From Opisthocomus hoazin (Eukaryota > Chordata > Aves > Opisthocomiformes > Opisthocomidae), in assembly GCF_030867145.1 (NCBI RefSeq), contig NC_134433.1:9499216-9563215 (forward strand): DNA of 64,000 bases, in the 5' to 3' direction. The notes under the pieces were generated by a model. The model saw only the letters and a program-made list of their open reading frames with translations. It was not told the origin of the DNA and did not search any database. Made by a program: the position numbers and the translations under genes. Below, in pieces: positions 1 to 14,734 of the stretch. The stretch's first letter is position 1, and each line of letters begins with the position of its first letter.

Positions 1-1254
1 CAGGACACAGGGTCGTGCAACAAGAGCAGCAGCCCCACAGATGGAATGTAATCAGAGTGTCTAAATGACTGATCCACCCTCACCTAGGAAACCTACAGCA
101 TATTAATGTCTCTGATAACATATTCCAGGACTTAAGACAGGGCTCTAGCTATTTTACTATCATTCACATGAGTAGAGCTGCTACACAGAACACAGACTAA
201 CTATGCCATAATCTTGGACTTAATTTCTTTTCGCTACAGTAAGACAGTTCAGCAGCAGATCTTGGTGTTCTCAGGGATCCCGAGGGAGTTGCACAGCACT
301 GGCTACCAAGAGATGCTCTGTTGTTCCACTTTTAAGTGTCCTTGTGCCCATTATAACATTGTAACAAAAATAACCAGAAGCAAGTATGTGTTCCCAGCAG
401 GCATCAGTGATTCATAGCAAACTGTGAAAACCAATGCATGACATAGATAAAGGCATTTGAAGCCCCAAGACACAATTCTGGTGTGTGTATGCACCCTGGA
501 CTACATCACCAGAAAACAGGAGACTGCAAAAGCTTATTTCCCATAGTGTGCGATAATAACTCGGTGGGACAGGTCACATTTACAGTCAGCCAGATCCTGT
601 CCTTCTCCTGCAAAGAAACTTAAAGAGGAGATCAACAAAGTAGAAAAGCTCTGGGAGGCAGTCAGGACAATGTTCTCCAAAGCTTTCCTACAAAGATTAT
701 GGGACAGCTTAAACTGAGGTACCCAGGGCACTATAGAAACAAAAGGATGTTAGCTCTCCCCCTGCAGACTTGACTTCCTTGGGGAAGGAAATCTCTTCAT
801 CATGATGCCATGCCTATTTGGTGTATTTGTTTGTATACTGGAGATAAAGTTTGACTAAATTTTGTCCCTTTTCCCCAGGGTAAGCTTGAAGACATGGAAA
901 GCTATACTGCAGGAAAAAGATGGACCAGAATGGTTAGTAAATGTGCCATACCACAAGAACAAAGCAGCCAGTGGGATGTTTTTAGGCAGGAGAGCACTCA
1001 TACCACTTCAGACCTAAGAATGAGCTCTGCTGCTTTCAGGGAGAACAGGCTTGTCTACAAAAGTGAGAATCTAACCCACTGAAGTTATTTCTGATTTAAA
1101 CTCAGTGTAACTGCAGAAGAGTTAGACCCAACTAGCACCATTCTGGCAAGTCTGAGGAAAACGGGAACTGGTGAAATTTGTAGCTTGAATGTGAGAGGCA
1201 GTACCAGTCTGGACCATGAGCACGCACACTAGGAAAGCTGGTCCTGGGTCTCCA

Positions 1255-1400
1255 AGTGACCCTCATTCACCCATAACTTCTCTTTGCCTTGGTTTCCCTG
1301 TCTGTCAGGGTGGGAGAGTGACATTGACCCTCTTTTGGAAAGTGATGTGACAAGCACTAAGTATTAGATTGTTAGACAGCTGTGGGAAGCACTGAGAGAT
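1255..1400 (-). mobile_element. MIR-like (CORE-SINE) remnant
   Basis: CTTCTCTTTGCCTTGGTTTC followed by CCTGTCTGTCAGGGTGGGAG and AAGTGATGTGACAAGCACTA parallels the antisense MIR order (CTCTGTGCCTCAGTTTCC, CATCTGTAAAATGGGG, GTAAAGCGCTTAG). Old and diverged; ends approximate. Confidence 0.5.
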
Positions 1401-2310
1401 CTCTTGGAATTACAGATACAGAAACAAGGAAAGATTTTGTCAGCTGGATACAATGACTGAAAAAAAGACATTCTGACATGCTATTGCTGCTGAAGTACCC
1501 TCCCTAGAGAGGTCTGGCGAGGGCATTTCTCAGTGCCCACTCTTTATCTGAACTCCTCCACATGCCTCAATCCTAATCCAGCACAGCAGATACTCATCCT
1601 ATTGTATTAAAATCAAATGTACTTACAGGTAAATGTCACTCTGCCATAAAAAGAAAGGAAACCACTTAACTTTCTGCTTCTTTGTCTACCTCCCTCCATA
1701 ATAGTTCTTGTCAATTTACATTATTCATGACTAGCAGAGCTAATTTAAAATGTATCTTTCACTGGAATATAATGCAAACAGTTTTCTGTGTGGGCAGGCT
1801 AAAACAAAATAATAATTACAATACATGATGATAGTTCTTATAACAAAATATTATTTCCATAAAAATATTTTGTGTCAGAAATACATACTCCAAGAACAAC
1901 AAAAAATTACCGAGAAAGGGAAACATCTCTGCTGGTGTATTAGATTCTATCAATGACACTGATGGTTTCATTGTCTAAATAAACATTGTGCGTAGATAAA
2001 ATATGACCTGCAAAGTAAATCCTTAGATTGACAGGATAAAGCAAATCAACTTTCATCTGCCTTCATGCCTCCCACCAGATACATAAGCAGACTTCTCCCT
2101 GTGTGGGCACTCCAACTGCAAGCATCTGTCAGGATCATCTATTCTTGTAGCTTAGGTTTGGTAGTTCATGATAATCTGACAAAATTGCATCAGTCCATTT
2201 CAGACATTTTTTCCTCTCTTTTCAGCAATATGACTACTTAACATTATGCCTTTAAAAGAACATTAGGCATAGGTAGCTTAATTTTGCTATTAAGGATAAT
2301 GAACTACATT

Positions 2311-2335
2311 GTGTGTGTGTGTATGTATGTGTATA
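2311..2335 (+). repeat. (GT)n / GTAT microsatellite
   Basis: Six GT units followed by GTATGTATGTGTATAC, a short imperfect dinucleotide repeat. Confidence 0.85.
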
Positions 2336-3784
2336 CATCACATGTATGGAATTTATTTAGAAAGTAAGCACATAGCAATGTAGCTACTGCATCCTAAATC
2401 AGTGAATGGAAAACCTAAAGGGAAGATTTTTCTGCTGTTCTAGCTGAGCTTCTGCTAGCTTTCTTGGTAGATTTTTTCTGGTTTAAAAGTGAAGTAAATA
2501 CTGTTGGGTTAAGGTACTCGGTATTTCAGGCCCCAAAAGTTGTGTGAAGTATCTAACAAGTTAATTCAAGCTAACTCTACTGTCCAGAGCCAGAGCGACA
2601 AATATTAAGATCATAGAGTTGGCATAAGACAACTAAAACAAAATCCCGCCCTAACTCACAGCTCCAAGTGAATCCAAAAGACAGCTGACTGTATACAGAA
2701 GATAAGATGACAGGGATATATTCTCTCACAGCCTTCATCAGCATGCCCCACAGATCACAATCCACACTATGACAAACACTTGATGCGAACAAAAACTGTT
2801 AAAAAAAAAGCACCTGTGAAAGTGATTGTATTGTGTTGTACTCTGTGAAAAATGATAACCTGTGACACCACCTGCCTACCTCCAGCTACTCTGAAAGTGC
2901 CACTGTTAAGATTTTTTTGGCAATATTTTTGCTGGAAGATGTCCCTCCCATGTTACTAGAGTCCTAATGAACTTCTGTTTATACATCTTCCCCAGGACTA
3001 TGGTGACTTTTCTGCAGGGTGGAAATGCTTTCAGAAACTGTTAATCTCTCCTCTGGGGTGGACAGAGAGGACCCATGGAGAGAAAGGCTTCCACAATCTT
3101 CCTCATCCCTGTCAACAAAGATCAGAGCCAGAAACTAGGTTTCTTGTTTGGCAATGTACAGGAATAAGCACAAAGCTATTACAGGGCCGGGCTCTGTAAA
3201 GATGAAGGGCTGAGAAACACGAAATGGAAAAGCAATGCTGCTCAGTAAATATTGATAGATGTTCCCTGCACTCCCTCTACCTCTGTTGCGAAGCGATCCC
3301 CTACCCCACTGCCTTTCACGCTGTCACTCTCTAGACTAGAGCATTACTTCCCTTCACCTTCTGGCTGTTTAATTTAAAGCAGGTTTCTGCATTTGCTCTG
3401 AAAAGTGAAGAGGTAAGAGAAATGGTAGGAAACTTTTCACTCAAGACTTTCTGCTCAAGGACAACAGCACAAATGGAACCCCAGCGTATTGCACAAAATG
3501 AGGTGAAAGGTTTTGTCAGTGTTGATCAGTGTTCATTTCACTAGTACTGATTGCCCATTTTGGTAGAAAGATCAAGGGCTGAAGGGTGAATGGAAGGAAG
3601 ACTAAGCTAACCTTTCTTCCCAGGAGATGATCATTGTAGGTCAGCCTTGAAGCATGTTAGCTGGGTATTATAAGGGGAAGCAATGCTGAAACTCCTGCTG
3701 TGCCTGTTTGGCAGATAAATAAAGAATTTCAAGCTCTGGGTCAGACAGACCAGCAATAAATTCATATTAAGAAATGTCTGTGAG

Positions 3785-3905
3785 ATTTGCTAACGACTTC
3801 AAGTACCTCAGGGCAGGGACCATGGTCTTCCATGTGTTTATAAAGCATCCAGCTCAATAGGACCCTGGTCCTGAACAGGGCAGCCACGTTATTACAGTAC
3901 AGGTA
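3785..3905 (+). mobile_element. Ancient LINE 3'-end fragment (CR1/L3/L2-like)
   Basis: CTCAGGGCAGGGACCATGG, then ATGTGTTTATAAAGCATCCAG, CTCAATAGGACCCTGGTCCTG and TTATTACAGTAC follows the widespread 3'-end layout (CTTAGGGCAGGGACC...GTACAGCGCCTAGCACAATGGGGCCCTG...TAATAC) of ancient amniote LINEs. It is strongly diverged and has no coding capacity. Confidence 0.55.
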
Positions 3906-5564
3906 AGAACTGTACAACACTTCTGTGGGCATACAGGTGTAACAGAGGAACAGTACAAATTCAACAGTACGGCCCTTAAACAGGTTTCAGTGCTAAATGG
4001 TCTATCCATTCCTCTGTGTCTGCCCCTACCAAGCCATGCAGTTCTCCCCAAAGACAGCCAGAGAGGAGTGTTTATTAAAGTCCTAGCAGACAAACGTGGG
4101 TTGAGTTCAGGTCTGGTTGTCACAAGCTCTGGAGTGAGTCCAGTTGCTGCTTTGCCACAAGTTTGGTTCTTAACCAAATAGAAAAAATTTGGGTTGGGAT
4201 GCTCTGACAATGTCTAAATGACTTCAAAGCAAGAGACATGACTGAAGTCTGGCGTGCTCCTAAGCTTCTCACTCTTAGAGAAGTGTGCCTCTTCTCTCTG
4301 AACAGCATCCATAAAACTGTGAAAAAAAATTCAGCACAGAAATGTGTTGTGAGGTTGAATTTGATAACTTTTGCAAAGTACTAACATAAATACTGGGTGT
4401 CACTCTGTGGTAGCAAGAGAAAGGGAGAGTTACGTGAGGTGGAGGAACAAAGTTCTCTCACTAGATTGCTTTCAGTCAGGCATCTATGCTTTTGCCATGC
4501 AAAGCTGAGGCAGAACTCCCCATTCTGCTACGCTTCCCTGTCATAGTGGCATCCAGGCTTCTGCCAGCTTCCCTCTTTCAAATTAAACAAGTTCAAATGT
4601 GAAAATTTCCCTTGGACAGGGTTGTTTCAGGTTGGGAAGGACTCGAATCTAGGATGCTGCCACATACAAGAGGGGAAGCAGAGGGACACATTGCTGCTTA
4701 GCGTTTGTATGGACAGCAAATTTATCCTGGCTTCAGGAGGTCCTGCTTTCTTTGCCCCCTCTCCATCATAATTAGACACATCAAAGAACTGATCTGTCAT
4801 TTGAAATGGCAAGATGCCTAATATTTATATTAGAAGGAGTCAAGCCCCAAGCAAACAAAAATCAAGAACATGATGGTGAACATGAGGGGGGAGATTGAAA
4901 GTCTGTCTGTGGAGCCCAAGGAAGCTAAAGTGATGGAAAGTGTACAAGCAAAGAAGAAAAGGCAATCAACCCTCCAATTAAAATCCCCAAGGATGAGATT
5001 TTTGTCTGTGTTTGTGTTAATCAAGGATAAGAAAGCAGACAATGAGACAGGACGAATTGTACTGAGAAGCAAAGGACTGGGGAAAGCCGGGGGTCACTGA
5101 GGGATGGGTGCACATTGGAAGAAAGAAAACAATGACTAAAAATTTAACTACAAGGTACTTAAAGGAAATAAAAATCTCCCCAGGTGCCGGGAGCGTTCTA
5201 AAGGCAAGACTGGCTTTACTCACCCCTCGACCTAAGCAGCAGGCTTTCTTCAAAGCAGAGACCTACTCAAATATGCTTATGCAAAGAGGTTTTAAAGCTT
5301 TTATTGACAGCACTTCGCAACTATGGCTTTCCTGAGCCTCAGCTTGCCTAAGGTGAACATTGCAGAGGTTAATTTCTTCCTTTGGTCAAGGATACTGTCC
5401 TCCAGTTCAGGAACATGCTGGGCATGAGCTGGGTGCAGCGGAGGGGAGGTTCTCGCTCACCTCTGTAGCTTTGAGTCAGGAATTCTGCAGCTGTCCCTAC
5501 CTCTTGCACCCACAAGGAGCAGATCTCAGTCAAACCCATACTGATTAGCCTAAGGCAATAGATG

Positions 5565-5640
5565 GTGTCGGTGTCAGAGCCAGGATTAAAACTCCAGTGG
5601 TTTTTGGCTGCCAGTCTGATGCTCAAATCACCAGACCACA
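5565..5640 (+). mobile_element. MIR-like 3' fragment
   Basis: CAGAGCCAGGATTAAAACTC, GCCAGTCTGATGCTCAAATC and ACCAGACCACA resemble the sense MIR segment GCAGAGCCGGGATTCGAACCC...GTCTG...GTGCTCTTAACCACTA. Short and diverged. Confidence 0.4.
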
Positions 5641-8600
5641 CCTCTCATTATAAAATAATTGTCTGATTTTCCCTTTGAAATCAAAGCTGTTTACAATTAT
5701 ATGGGAGAGAGCGAGAAAATGCAATCTGGGATGGTTCTCTTTAAAAGCATTTGCACTTTTTAATGTAAAATTTCAGCTTAAACCACCCCTGTGTGTGCAG
5801 TTGTTAGGAGACTCTATTTAATCTCTTCTTTTTCCTTCAATTTGACAGTAGGATTTTTTGTCCCTTTTGGAGGAACTCTCCAGACTGAGATGAATTCATG
5901 TATTTTTATCTTCTGAGAACTGCTGATTGTGATGAATATAAAATGTTACACTTTCGACATAACATAAATGTCTGCTACTAAATGAGTAGTTGAGAGTTTT
6001 GGCTATGGATAGATTATGAATTTATAGGTGTTGCATAGGAGCAAGGTTTTTTTCTGAAGTGTTTCAAGACAAACTCATAATAGCATAAAAAATAAGTATT
6101 GAACATGTGTTTATGAGTTAGGTTATTTTCTATTACTACTAATTAAACAGTAAAATTTTGAACAATTAAGCACTCATAAGCAGTAAACTACTGAGTAGAC
6201 TAACCTACCGAGCGCCTTGAACTTCCATAAAAATCCACAGAACTCCGGCATTTCAAGTTGTGCAAGTATCTAAATCCTGACTGAATAGGCCTTATTTAGT
6301 AACAGAACGGGACACCACCTTTGGAGGGACTTGACAGAGTTGCACTGAAACTCATTAATACTGAATATATCTCTGCTTTCTTACATGGAGTTTCAGGAGG
6401 GGTTTTTCGATACATTGCACCTAGGCTAGAGAAGGCTAACATCAGTGAGAGTCTTTCCCTCGAGTTTAAGGGGCTCTGGACTGGATCCTGGATACTTAAA
6501 GAGCTGTAGACAAGTCTATATTGTAGTCAGCCTTCATATTTAGATGGTAATGTATATTGCTCATGGTTATTATGAAAATGATTCCAATTAGAGATACCAG
6601 ATGCTGTGATATGAGGTAAGCTAAGGAAGCTGTCTTTAGCTAAGAAATCATATCCAGACCTATCATTAACAAAAAATGGCTGAAGCTGTTGATATTTAAA
6701 ACTGCACATAGATGTTAGTCACTAAAAGCTGTGCAATATGATTTCCCTAATATTTTATAACTAAACCCAGCAAGAATCAGAAGATATAAAAAATGTATTT
6801 TCAGTTTTGTCCTTCCTGCAAATGAATTGTACTTCTTTTATATGTTTCGTGGCATCTACTTTTTATGGACACATATTAGTTCATTAAACTGCCTGCCGAA
6901 GCAGAAAACCAAAACTAAAAAATATGTTTTCTGTGCAATGCCTTTGAGTTAACACTGTTCTTGGAACTTTGCAGTTCTCTTCCCTATGGGAATGGACTAC
7001 AGACATACACAGGTAGGCTACATTTTTATTATCAGACTACAGAGTCAATGTGCTCACTGACAAGTAAAAGCCTGGCTAAGGAAGCAATAAGAGGAAGGGT
7101 GAAAAGGAAGGGTAAATTTAACCCCAAATAGTCAGTCCTGTGTATTTCTTTTTCTTCTTATGCCCTATCTGCGGGAAAAACTTTTTTCCAAGTTTAAACA
7201 GGGCTTGGGTGACATGTATATAGCCTCATCTTCCTGGGTGGCATATCACAAATGTGTTGACACCAATCATGATAACCACATTTTGTTTTAGTGTTAAGCA
7301 TAGTGGTAATGATGTAACCTTAGATAGTGCTGTATTGTAATTACACAGTTGTGCCAGTTTTTACATAGTTATAACACAGATCAGCTTCTTGATCAGATAT
7401 GCCCAGGAGCTTCTTTTGCTTTACGCCTAATGTAGGAACAGAAAACTAGATCCCTAATTAACTTTGATTGAACCTTGATTAGATAAGGGAGTGGGGCCAG
7501 TAGGCACCAAGCGGGCGGGGAAGTCAGCCCATATGTAGATATGTTAAGTGTGTAGGCACCATCCTGACTAGTCATAGGAAAGAGAAAGGAAACTCCCTTT
7601 TCAGGAATTGATACCTCCCGACAAGCACAAAGGAATTAGCCCAGACTAGCCCTCAGAAATTCAAGAAACTTCTTACCTTCCCCATCTAGCAATGCCCCCA
7701 CCCTATTAAGATGAGATTCTCAAGCAATTCACCTTGGGAACACATAGATTTCTATCACTTTCTCCTGCCATCACAGGAGGGAACTGCGGAGAGAGCTTTG
7801 TACAAAACACAATTATTTCTCCTAAGTATTCACTCCTTAGTGGGGTTTTTTTTCTGCTAAAAGTGCTGAATTGTTAGTGCTGTACAAAGAAAGTCCATTT
7901 GGCCTCTCTGAACAATTTCATTGAATATATGATTTAATAAACGAGTGAATGAAGGCTTGGTTAACTGTCTGGTGGACAGCTGAAGCCTAAACAGCAACAG
8001 ATGTATCTGAGTAGAACACAGTAATAGTTTTGCTCATAAGACAGGAGGTGTGCAGATGCCGTCTCACTTTTCTAGAGCTGCACTGGCCCTATAACAGTTG
8101 ATTTTTGCATCCAAATTTTAGTACGTTTGGTAACAATACTGACAAAACACAAAACTTCAGTGTGTTAGGATGTGATTATCCTTTTTTCAAGAGTAGAACT
8201 GCACATCAAAACTCCAAATTTTTGGTGACTATGTACATTTTTCTAGGAATCATTAATTGTATAAACTCAACAGGAGCTCTAGGTTGTTTAGTATCTCTTA
8301 AAATCCAACTACTACTACTCCTCTACTTTGAACAAATAAATTAATAAAACGTGGGACACTTTTGAAAAACTTTCTTAATCAACTGAGGCTGTTTTTTATT
8401 CCATGTGTTATACTGTCGTATTAATTCCTAACCTTCTTACAGAGTTCTTTTTGCCAAAATTCATTACTGCATGTGAAGACATTTAGAGTCCTTGCCACAG
8501 AACATCAGAGAAGTGCAAGTACTAAGAGTGCTCTCAGCTGCCAAGGCATTTTGTACTACCCTGAAAATGGAAGGGAGCATACACTGGTGTTTTACTGAAG

Positions 8601-11600
8601 CATGAACATCAGAGCCCCGTTCCAGCACAGTATACAATTCTTATTAAGCGAGTATCATATCAACTGCTGTGAGGGTACTAAGCATATGCCTACCATACTC
8701 TTTTGAAAGATTTTAAGTCCTTTGGGCCAAGTTGGGCTTATGGACCCAAAGAGGAAAAAAAACCCTCAAATAAAAACTACTTCAGTAACTATCCCAGTGT
8801 GTGTACTGAACTGATAGTACACAGCTCTGTAGATGTTATCACACAGACTTTTCTAAGTCACTGAAATATTCTGTTGCATGCAACACCCAACTTTCAGTCC
8901 TTCAGACTGTAATATTAACCAAATAAGAATTCTTTCCTACAGGGGCTGTGGACATATCCCTCAATGAGAACTCTTTACGTGCGAAGGATCAGGTTTCAAA
9001 GTTCTTTGATATATTAATTAGCTGTGTGGTGAAGAAAAGCACGGCAATAATTTTCGTCAAAGCCAGGGAAAATGTATTAATCTCACTTTTGAAACACTCA
9101 GAAATAGCTATAGTGTTCCATTTCACACACATGACTGCGTAAGTATGAACTGCATAAGTATGAACACACAAATACAGATATATACTGAACATGGACAGCT
9201 TCCCAGCAAGAGAGAGCTTTTCAAAAGTCAATGAGTGAAATATGTGGAACCTGTCTGCAGGTACAGCTGTGGTCAGTCCTATCAGCTTGTTCTGGACTAT
9301 GTGAGGGAGTCTGAACACTGCTAGAACTCCGACAGCTTTGTTGTTTCCTAGCAGGCCTTCTCCCTTCCAGTACCTTCTTGAAGCAGAGGACAGATCACCC
9401 AAACCTGAAACTTTATCTCAAGCTTCATTCAAATGTCAGATCACCAGCTTTTCTGATTGAGCAAATTAACAAGCACATGCTAAGCTTTCAGCTGATGAGC
9501 CTTCCTGATACTTGGACGTTTAAATTCAGGATGTGCTCCCACGCTTTGCTGAATCAGAGGCAGTATCATTAGAATTGAGCCAGGTTTCATTTATGATTTT
9601 CCTTGTTTCAGGGCAAAGGAGCTATCAATCAGTAACATAGTAGGAAAAGCATCCTGTAGACCTCTTAGGACTTTGCAATAGCCACAGAGACTCCAGTACA
9701 AATAAACTATCTGATGATACTGGTTTGGTTTCTGCTGAGTAGGACCTTAGGAGTGAGATAACCAGCTCAGCTCCAGGCGAAGAGCTTGCCTCTACATTTG
9801 TCCCACTCCAGTCATTTTCATTTCACACAGAAAAAACAGCTTAGCAGTTTTGCCTGCTTTACAGCCAGTGACATAGTGACAGAAAGCTGTAATAAATGGT
9901 AAAGAGAATGTGGATGATCTGTGCTTCCAGCATTTGAACCTCTGAAAAAAATTATGTTTCATTTAGAGCTCTAAGAACAGGCTGTGTGTGGAAGTACAAT
10001 GCTGGCTTCTTCTCTTTTCCATGACCTGGAATTCTTTTTGCCAGCATTGGCTTCTCTTTCTCCTTTAACAAATCATCACAATTTCGGCAAACACTTCATT
10101 GACTGCCAATGCTGTGCTACCAATAATTTGCCAGAATTGAGAAACTTTTGTGCTTTCATTCTGCACAACTAAATTACCTCCTGCATGCCCGGATTTGTTC
10201 AGTTCTGGATTATGTACTACAGGCTCAGTCCTACCCTGATACTGGGCACTGTCTCTAGGCTTTTGAGAGTATGAGCAGTCCCAAGGATTTAAAAGTTAAG
10301 ATAGCGGGTGAACATTTTGGTTCAAGTGGGGACACTGCTCTACGTCTTGGAAAGGAATTAGAGACCTGCGTGAACACTGTAAATTAGAAAACAAAAGCAC
10401 CTGTTCATAATTCATCAAATTTTTAAGGGTTATGTAAAATTTTGTGATTTCTGATATGTTACCTCCAAAAGCACCTTCTGCGGGATGCTGCACGAACACA
10501 GATTAAAAATTGTCCCCATTTAAGCAGTTCGCAAAGTTAGTATAAAACAAGATGTGACTGATGCAGGCAGGACTGCGGAGATACCTTCTTCTAGGAATCT
10601 TTTGGGGGGTGAATTGTATGTACAGTGAGATGTTGCATAAAGCTGAAATGAAATTTCTCATATTCGCCTTAGTGCTTAGATTCAAACTTGTATTAACCTG
10701 GGAAATAATACAAATGCCATTTGAAAGCCTATTCTTGTAACATTTCTGACCCACTTCAGACTCCTTTTGGTAATCTGGAAAGGACTTTGTTCCCATGGCA
10801 GCCCATAATTTCCTGACTGAAACAGCTCAGCTGAGCTCTGAATGACACAGTCAGGCATTTGGATGCTTATCTTGCTTCCAAGTGCTCTGAGGTTCCTCAT
10901 TTCTCACTTATTGCACAATCCCCCAATCTCACTGGGAAGGTGAGAACTGGATCAGAAAGAAATATAATTGCTTTTTTTTATTAGCTTATGATACAGTCCC
11001 GCCCTTCTGTGTTGCCAGCTTACCCAGTTATTCACAAATGATGATATACATACTGTGAATTATATAATTATCAGCCTATAATTACAGGTATATAGATATA
11101 TACATCCCCCTGGAGGAGAGCTGGGCTTGGCAGATATCTGCTTGCACCTCTGAGTCTTTAGGGAATTCATGCCCATTTTAAGTAGAAGATTATTTATTTA
11201 TCAAATGCTGGAGACATTTTATGAAAAATGAACCCTAAAGAATCCTTTGATTCTTTTTAATAATGTTCATAAAGTATGTAACTGAACAAATCCAGGCATG
11301 TAGGAGCAAACTCTCTGGTGCAGAGTGAAAGCAGAGATGTTTCTCAATAGTGGTAAATTATTGGTAGCACAGCATTGGCAGTCAATGAAGAGTTTGCAGG
11401 AGCCATGCTGATTTGTTAAGGGAAGAGAACATGCCAGTCTTGGCACAGTGATCAGAAGCCAACACTGAGAAAGCAGAGTCAGTACTGCATTCCCATAGAC
11501 ACCTTCTTTTTGAAAGCTTTAGACAAGAATTAGTTTATCTTATGATGCCGCTTTAATGCTGTAACCATAGATAAACGCTATTGCCTTCCCACTATGTTTC

Positions 11601-11869
11601 AATGCCTCATTTTGTCATTGGGGCAGATAGTGATTCTCAGCTGATATAAATCAGCAAAGCTCCACTGATTTTTAACAAAGCTGTGCCAGCTTCTGCTAGC
11701 TGAGGGTCTGCCTTGATATTTCTCTAGTTGTAAAGTGAAGAATCCAGCAGGCAAAGCTGATGTAAGAATGTTGAATATTTTTTCTGGCTTGCTTTTCTTT
11801 GTTTTATCTTTCAAATGCTGCTCTCATTCATAACTGCTTGGATGCTTTCAAGCCTGTGTGCAAGAGTTA

Positions 11870-11950
11870 TGGGGCCTAATCTGGCTCCTACAATGGTGTA
11901 AATCTAGGGTAGCTCTATTTAAATCAAAAGCATTACTCAGAGGTATTACG
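11870..11950. mobile_element. Possible second MITE-like relic
   Basis: GGGGCCTAATCTGGCTCC, ATGGTGTAAATCTAGGGTAG and the later CTGCTGTAAAAG resemble the common sauropsid pattern GGCCTGATTCTG...GTGTAAATCAGGAGTAACTCC. Strongly diverged. Confidence 0.35.
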
Positions 11951-14265
11951 CTGCTGTAAAAGCAGCATACTTGCACATAGCAACTCATCTGTAAATCTCA
12001 TAATGTGCCCAGTATCTTTCCAAGAGTTTATTTGCAAACAAAAAGAATCATCGTGGCTGAACAGACTGATTCCAGCCCGTGGAAAATGGACTGAGCCTCC
12101 GCCAGAAATCAACTGTAGACACTTGCTAATTACAATTTGTGGCCAGCTTACAAAGTTCACTAAAGGAGAAAACTGCGCCATTCAGATCCTCTTTCCCAGT
12201 TTGATGACATCATTCACATCATTATGTTGTGATATGCCAGATGGGAAAATTTGAGGCGGGGATGAAGTGAAAATCCCAGTTACACCTTTTCTCCAGGCTA
12301 TCTGCCTTTCTATTATTTTACAACACCACAGACAGCTAGACTCTGCCATCCCCAGCTGGTTTGGACCAAACAGATAAATGCTGAACCATTAAGAATCAAT
12401 ACATGTTTCCACCATTGTGACAGGTTACGCTGCATGTAGCTAACCTTAATGTAATTAATTTATTTAAGCTCACTAGTACATTTTAATAGAGAGTGAAGGT
12501 AATAGTATAAACTCTCTAGTTTCTATTGCTTGGGAAAAAAAAAATAGAAACAGCCCTGCATCAAATGCTTATTGAAACTGAAACATATGTATTAACATAT
12601 GGCAGAATTTCACTTACTGTATGTTTTAGTGCAGAGCTGATGAGGAAGGCATCTGTGCTGAGAGCATCTGATTGGAGGCTCAGATAATGAGCAGAGCTCA
12701 AAAAACACACTTTGAAAGGTTGGGAAGTGTCAAAGTGCCCTGCAGTTGATTTGTGTCAGAGGTGAAAGAATATACGCAAGTTTCTCTGCAGGTACATTGC
12801 TGTGCTTTGCTTTCTGCACTGGGACCTGTCTGAGTCTTCATATGCTACTGTGGGCACCTGCTTTGGAAGTCTTGGACAATTCTAAACCTGAGACCCGCTT
12901 GGTTTCACACCAGAAATGCTGACATGACATCTACCTGGAGCTTAAGCAAGCGCTGTTACAGTATTGCTATTTAACAAAGAACAGATTAACTGGAGATCTT
13001 CAACACCAAGCCCAAATCTGGATCCAGATTTGAAATTCTCTTAAGGACAGCAGCTCTTTGGAGCTGGGATTTTGGTTTTGCAGTTTCTACAGACATGCAG
13101 ACTGGTATAGTTGTAAGCATAATCTCTGTCTTCAAACAAGAGACACTAAGAAATGAGAGCAAGCTTCCTCTGCTGAGATTGGCACCCCAATCACACAAAC
13201 TTACAAGGTTTATACAAAGCCAGGTCTTTTGGTTCTGAGATGAACCCCTGAATACTCTGAATATTAACCATTTCTCATGCATGTAGTGATGTAGCGTTTC
13301 AGTAAACTGTACAAAGATTCTCAGAGCCTCTTGCTGCCAACTACTAATATTATTAATGGGCACTACAAAGCCACATTGTTCTACACCTATTTGCTGGAAG
13401 TAAGATATGAGGATACCAGGTGTAATTACTTTACTGCCTTAAGGATAGAAGTCTTTCTTTCTGATTTGACCACAGTAGAACATCTGCATCACTCAACCAC
13501 AGATCACCTGGCTCCTGGGAGATGCTTTCACAGCACCCAGTTGCTACTTAGTGACCCAGAAGAAAGTTTATCAGCTACTCACAAAGCCTCATTTTGAAGT
13601 ACAATACCTCTTGTAAAAGCAAGGAATCTTAAGTTTCTTTAGAGCATGGGCTACATATTAAATGCATGAACTACTTGTGCACCATTGTACAAACCGCAGC
13701 TTTTGATATGAAGCTGTACTCCAGAGATAATTCCTTTTCCAAAAAAAAAAGTGATTATTGAGACTAAGGAAAAGTATTTAACACAAGTACATTGTTTTTC
13801 ATGGAACCTTGCATGGAAGTAAACTAATTTGGGACAACACAAACTGTCTGTTTCCCAGAAATACCAAAAAGAGTGATGCAGAGAAGGCATCACTGTATGA
13901 ATCAAAACTGTGTTTACTGAGAAGATTTGAGTCTGTTGTATTTCCGTTGTTAGCTGTACTGAGGAAACTTCTGGAGGTCTCAGCCCAATCCCTGTGCTGT
14001 GGGCTGCCCCACAGAACAGAGTGGGTCTTGCCATAAAGAGACTTCAGTTTGTGGCCCTGGAAGGTGAATATTTTTCATGTATTTCTTGAACTCCACCCAA
14101 GCACAAGTTTCTCCTTCACTGGAAGGACAGGTTGTCTGATTTGGGGTAAACCAAACTAAATATATAAAGGATGTCTTGATTCTGCAGGGTGAACACTGAG
14201 ATGCAAATGCCCTGGCTGAAAGTGTAAACATGCGGAGCTCCGGTCAGTTGCTGAAGATGGCATTA

Positions 14266-14311
14266 CTACTCCTCCTCCTCTTCCTCCTCTTCCTCCTCCT
14301 CCTCCTCCTCC
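14266..14311 (+). repeat. (CTC/CTT)n homopyrimidine microsatellite
   Basis: An uninterrupted pyrimidine run of CTC units with interspersed TTC. Homopurine/homopyrimidine mirror tracts like this can form H-DNA. Confidence 0.9.
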
Positions 14312-14734
14312 GCTCAGTCTCTGCGCTGGAGGTTACCTCCCACAGAACATAATAGGCAGGAGACACCTGCCTGCATCTCCACTGCTTAAGAGACATAATC
14401 AAGCCAAGTAATTTCAGCTTTTTGAAGGTAGGTTAGTGCTAAAGACCCAGATTTTATGCTGAAGTGGCTGACAGTAATATTATTTGGGGGATAAGGGGTA
14501 GCCTTTGGCAGCAGACAACTGAGACTTGTATCATCTTCAGCCAACGTAGGAAGATTTTCCAGAGCTTGTCTGTTAGCACCTTGAATAAGCCCCTGACTTA
14601 AATCCACCGTGATTGAGAAAAGAGCAAAATAGATTATGTATGCACAGAAGCATACAAAAATACATTTAAATGTCTGTTCAGGTATCTAAATAACGTTGTG
14701 AACAGAGTCTCGGTGTTTTGCTCTCAGTGAGGCA

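Noticed and set aside
8989..9402. 137-codon minus-strand frame in AT-rich intergenic DNA
   Set aside because: No domain or family resemblance and no supporting splice or promoter pattern. Its length is within chance for a 64-kb window.
13651..14034. 127-codon minus-strand frame
   Set aside because: It resembles no known protein, and the composition looks like random translation.
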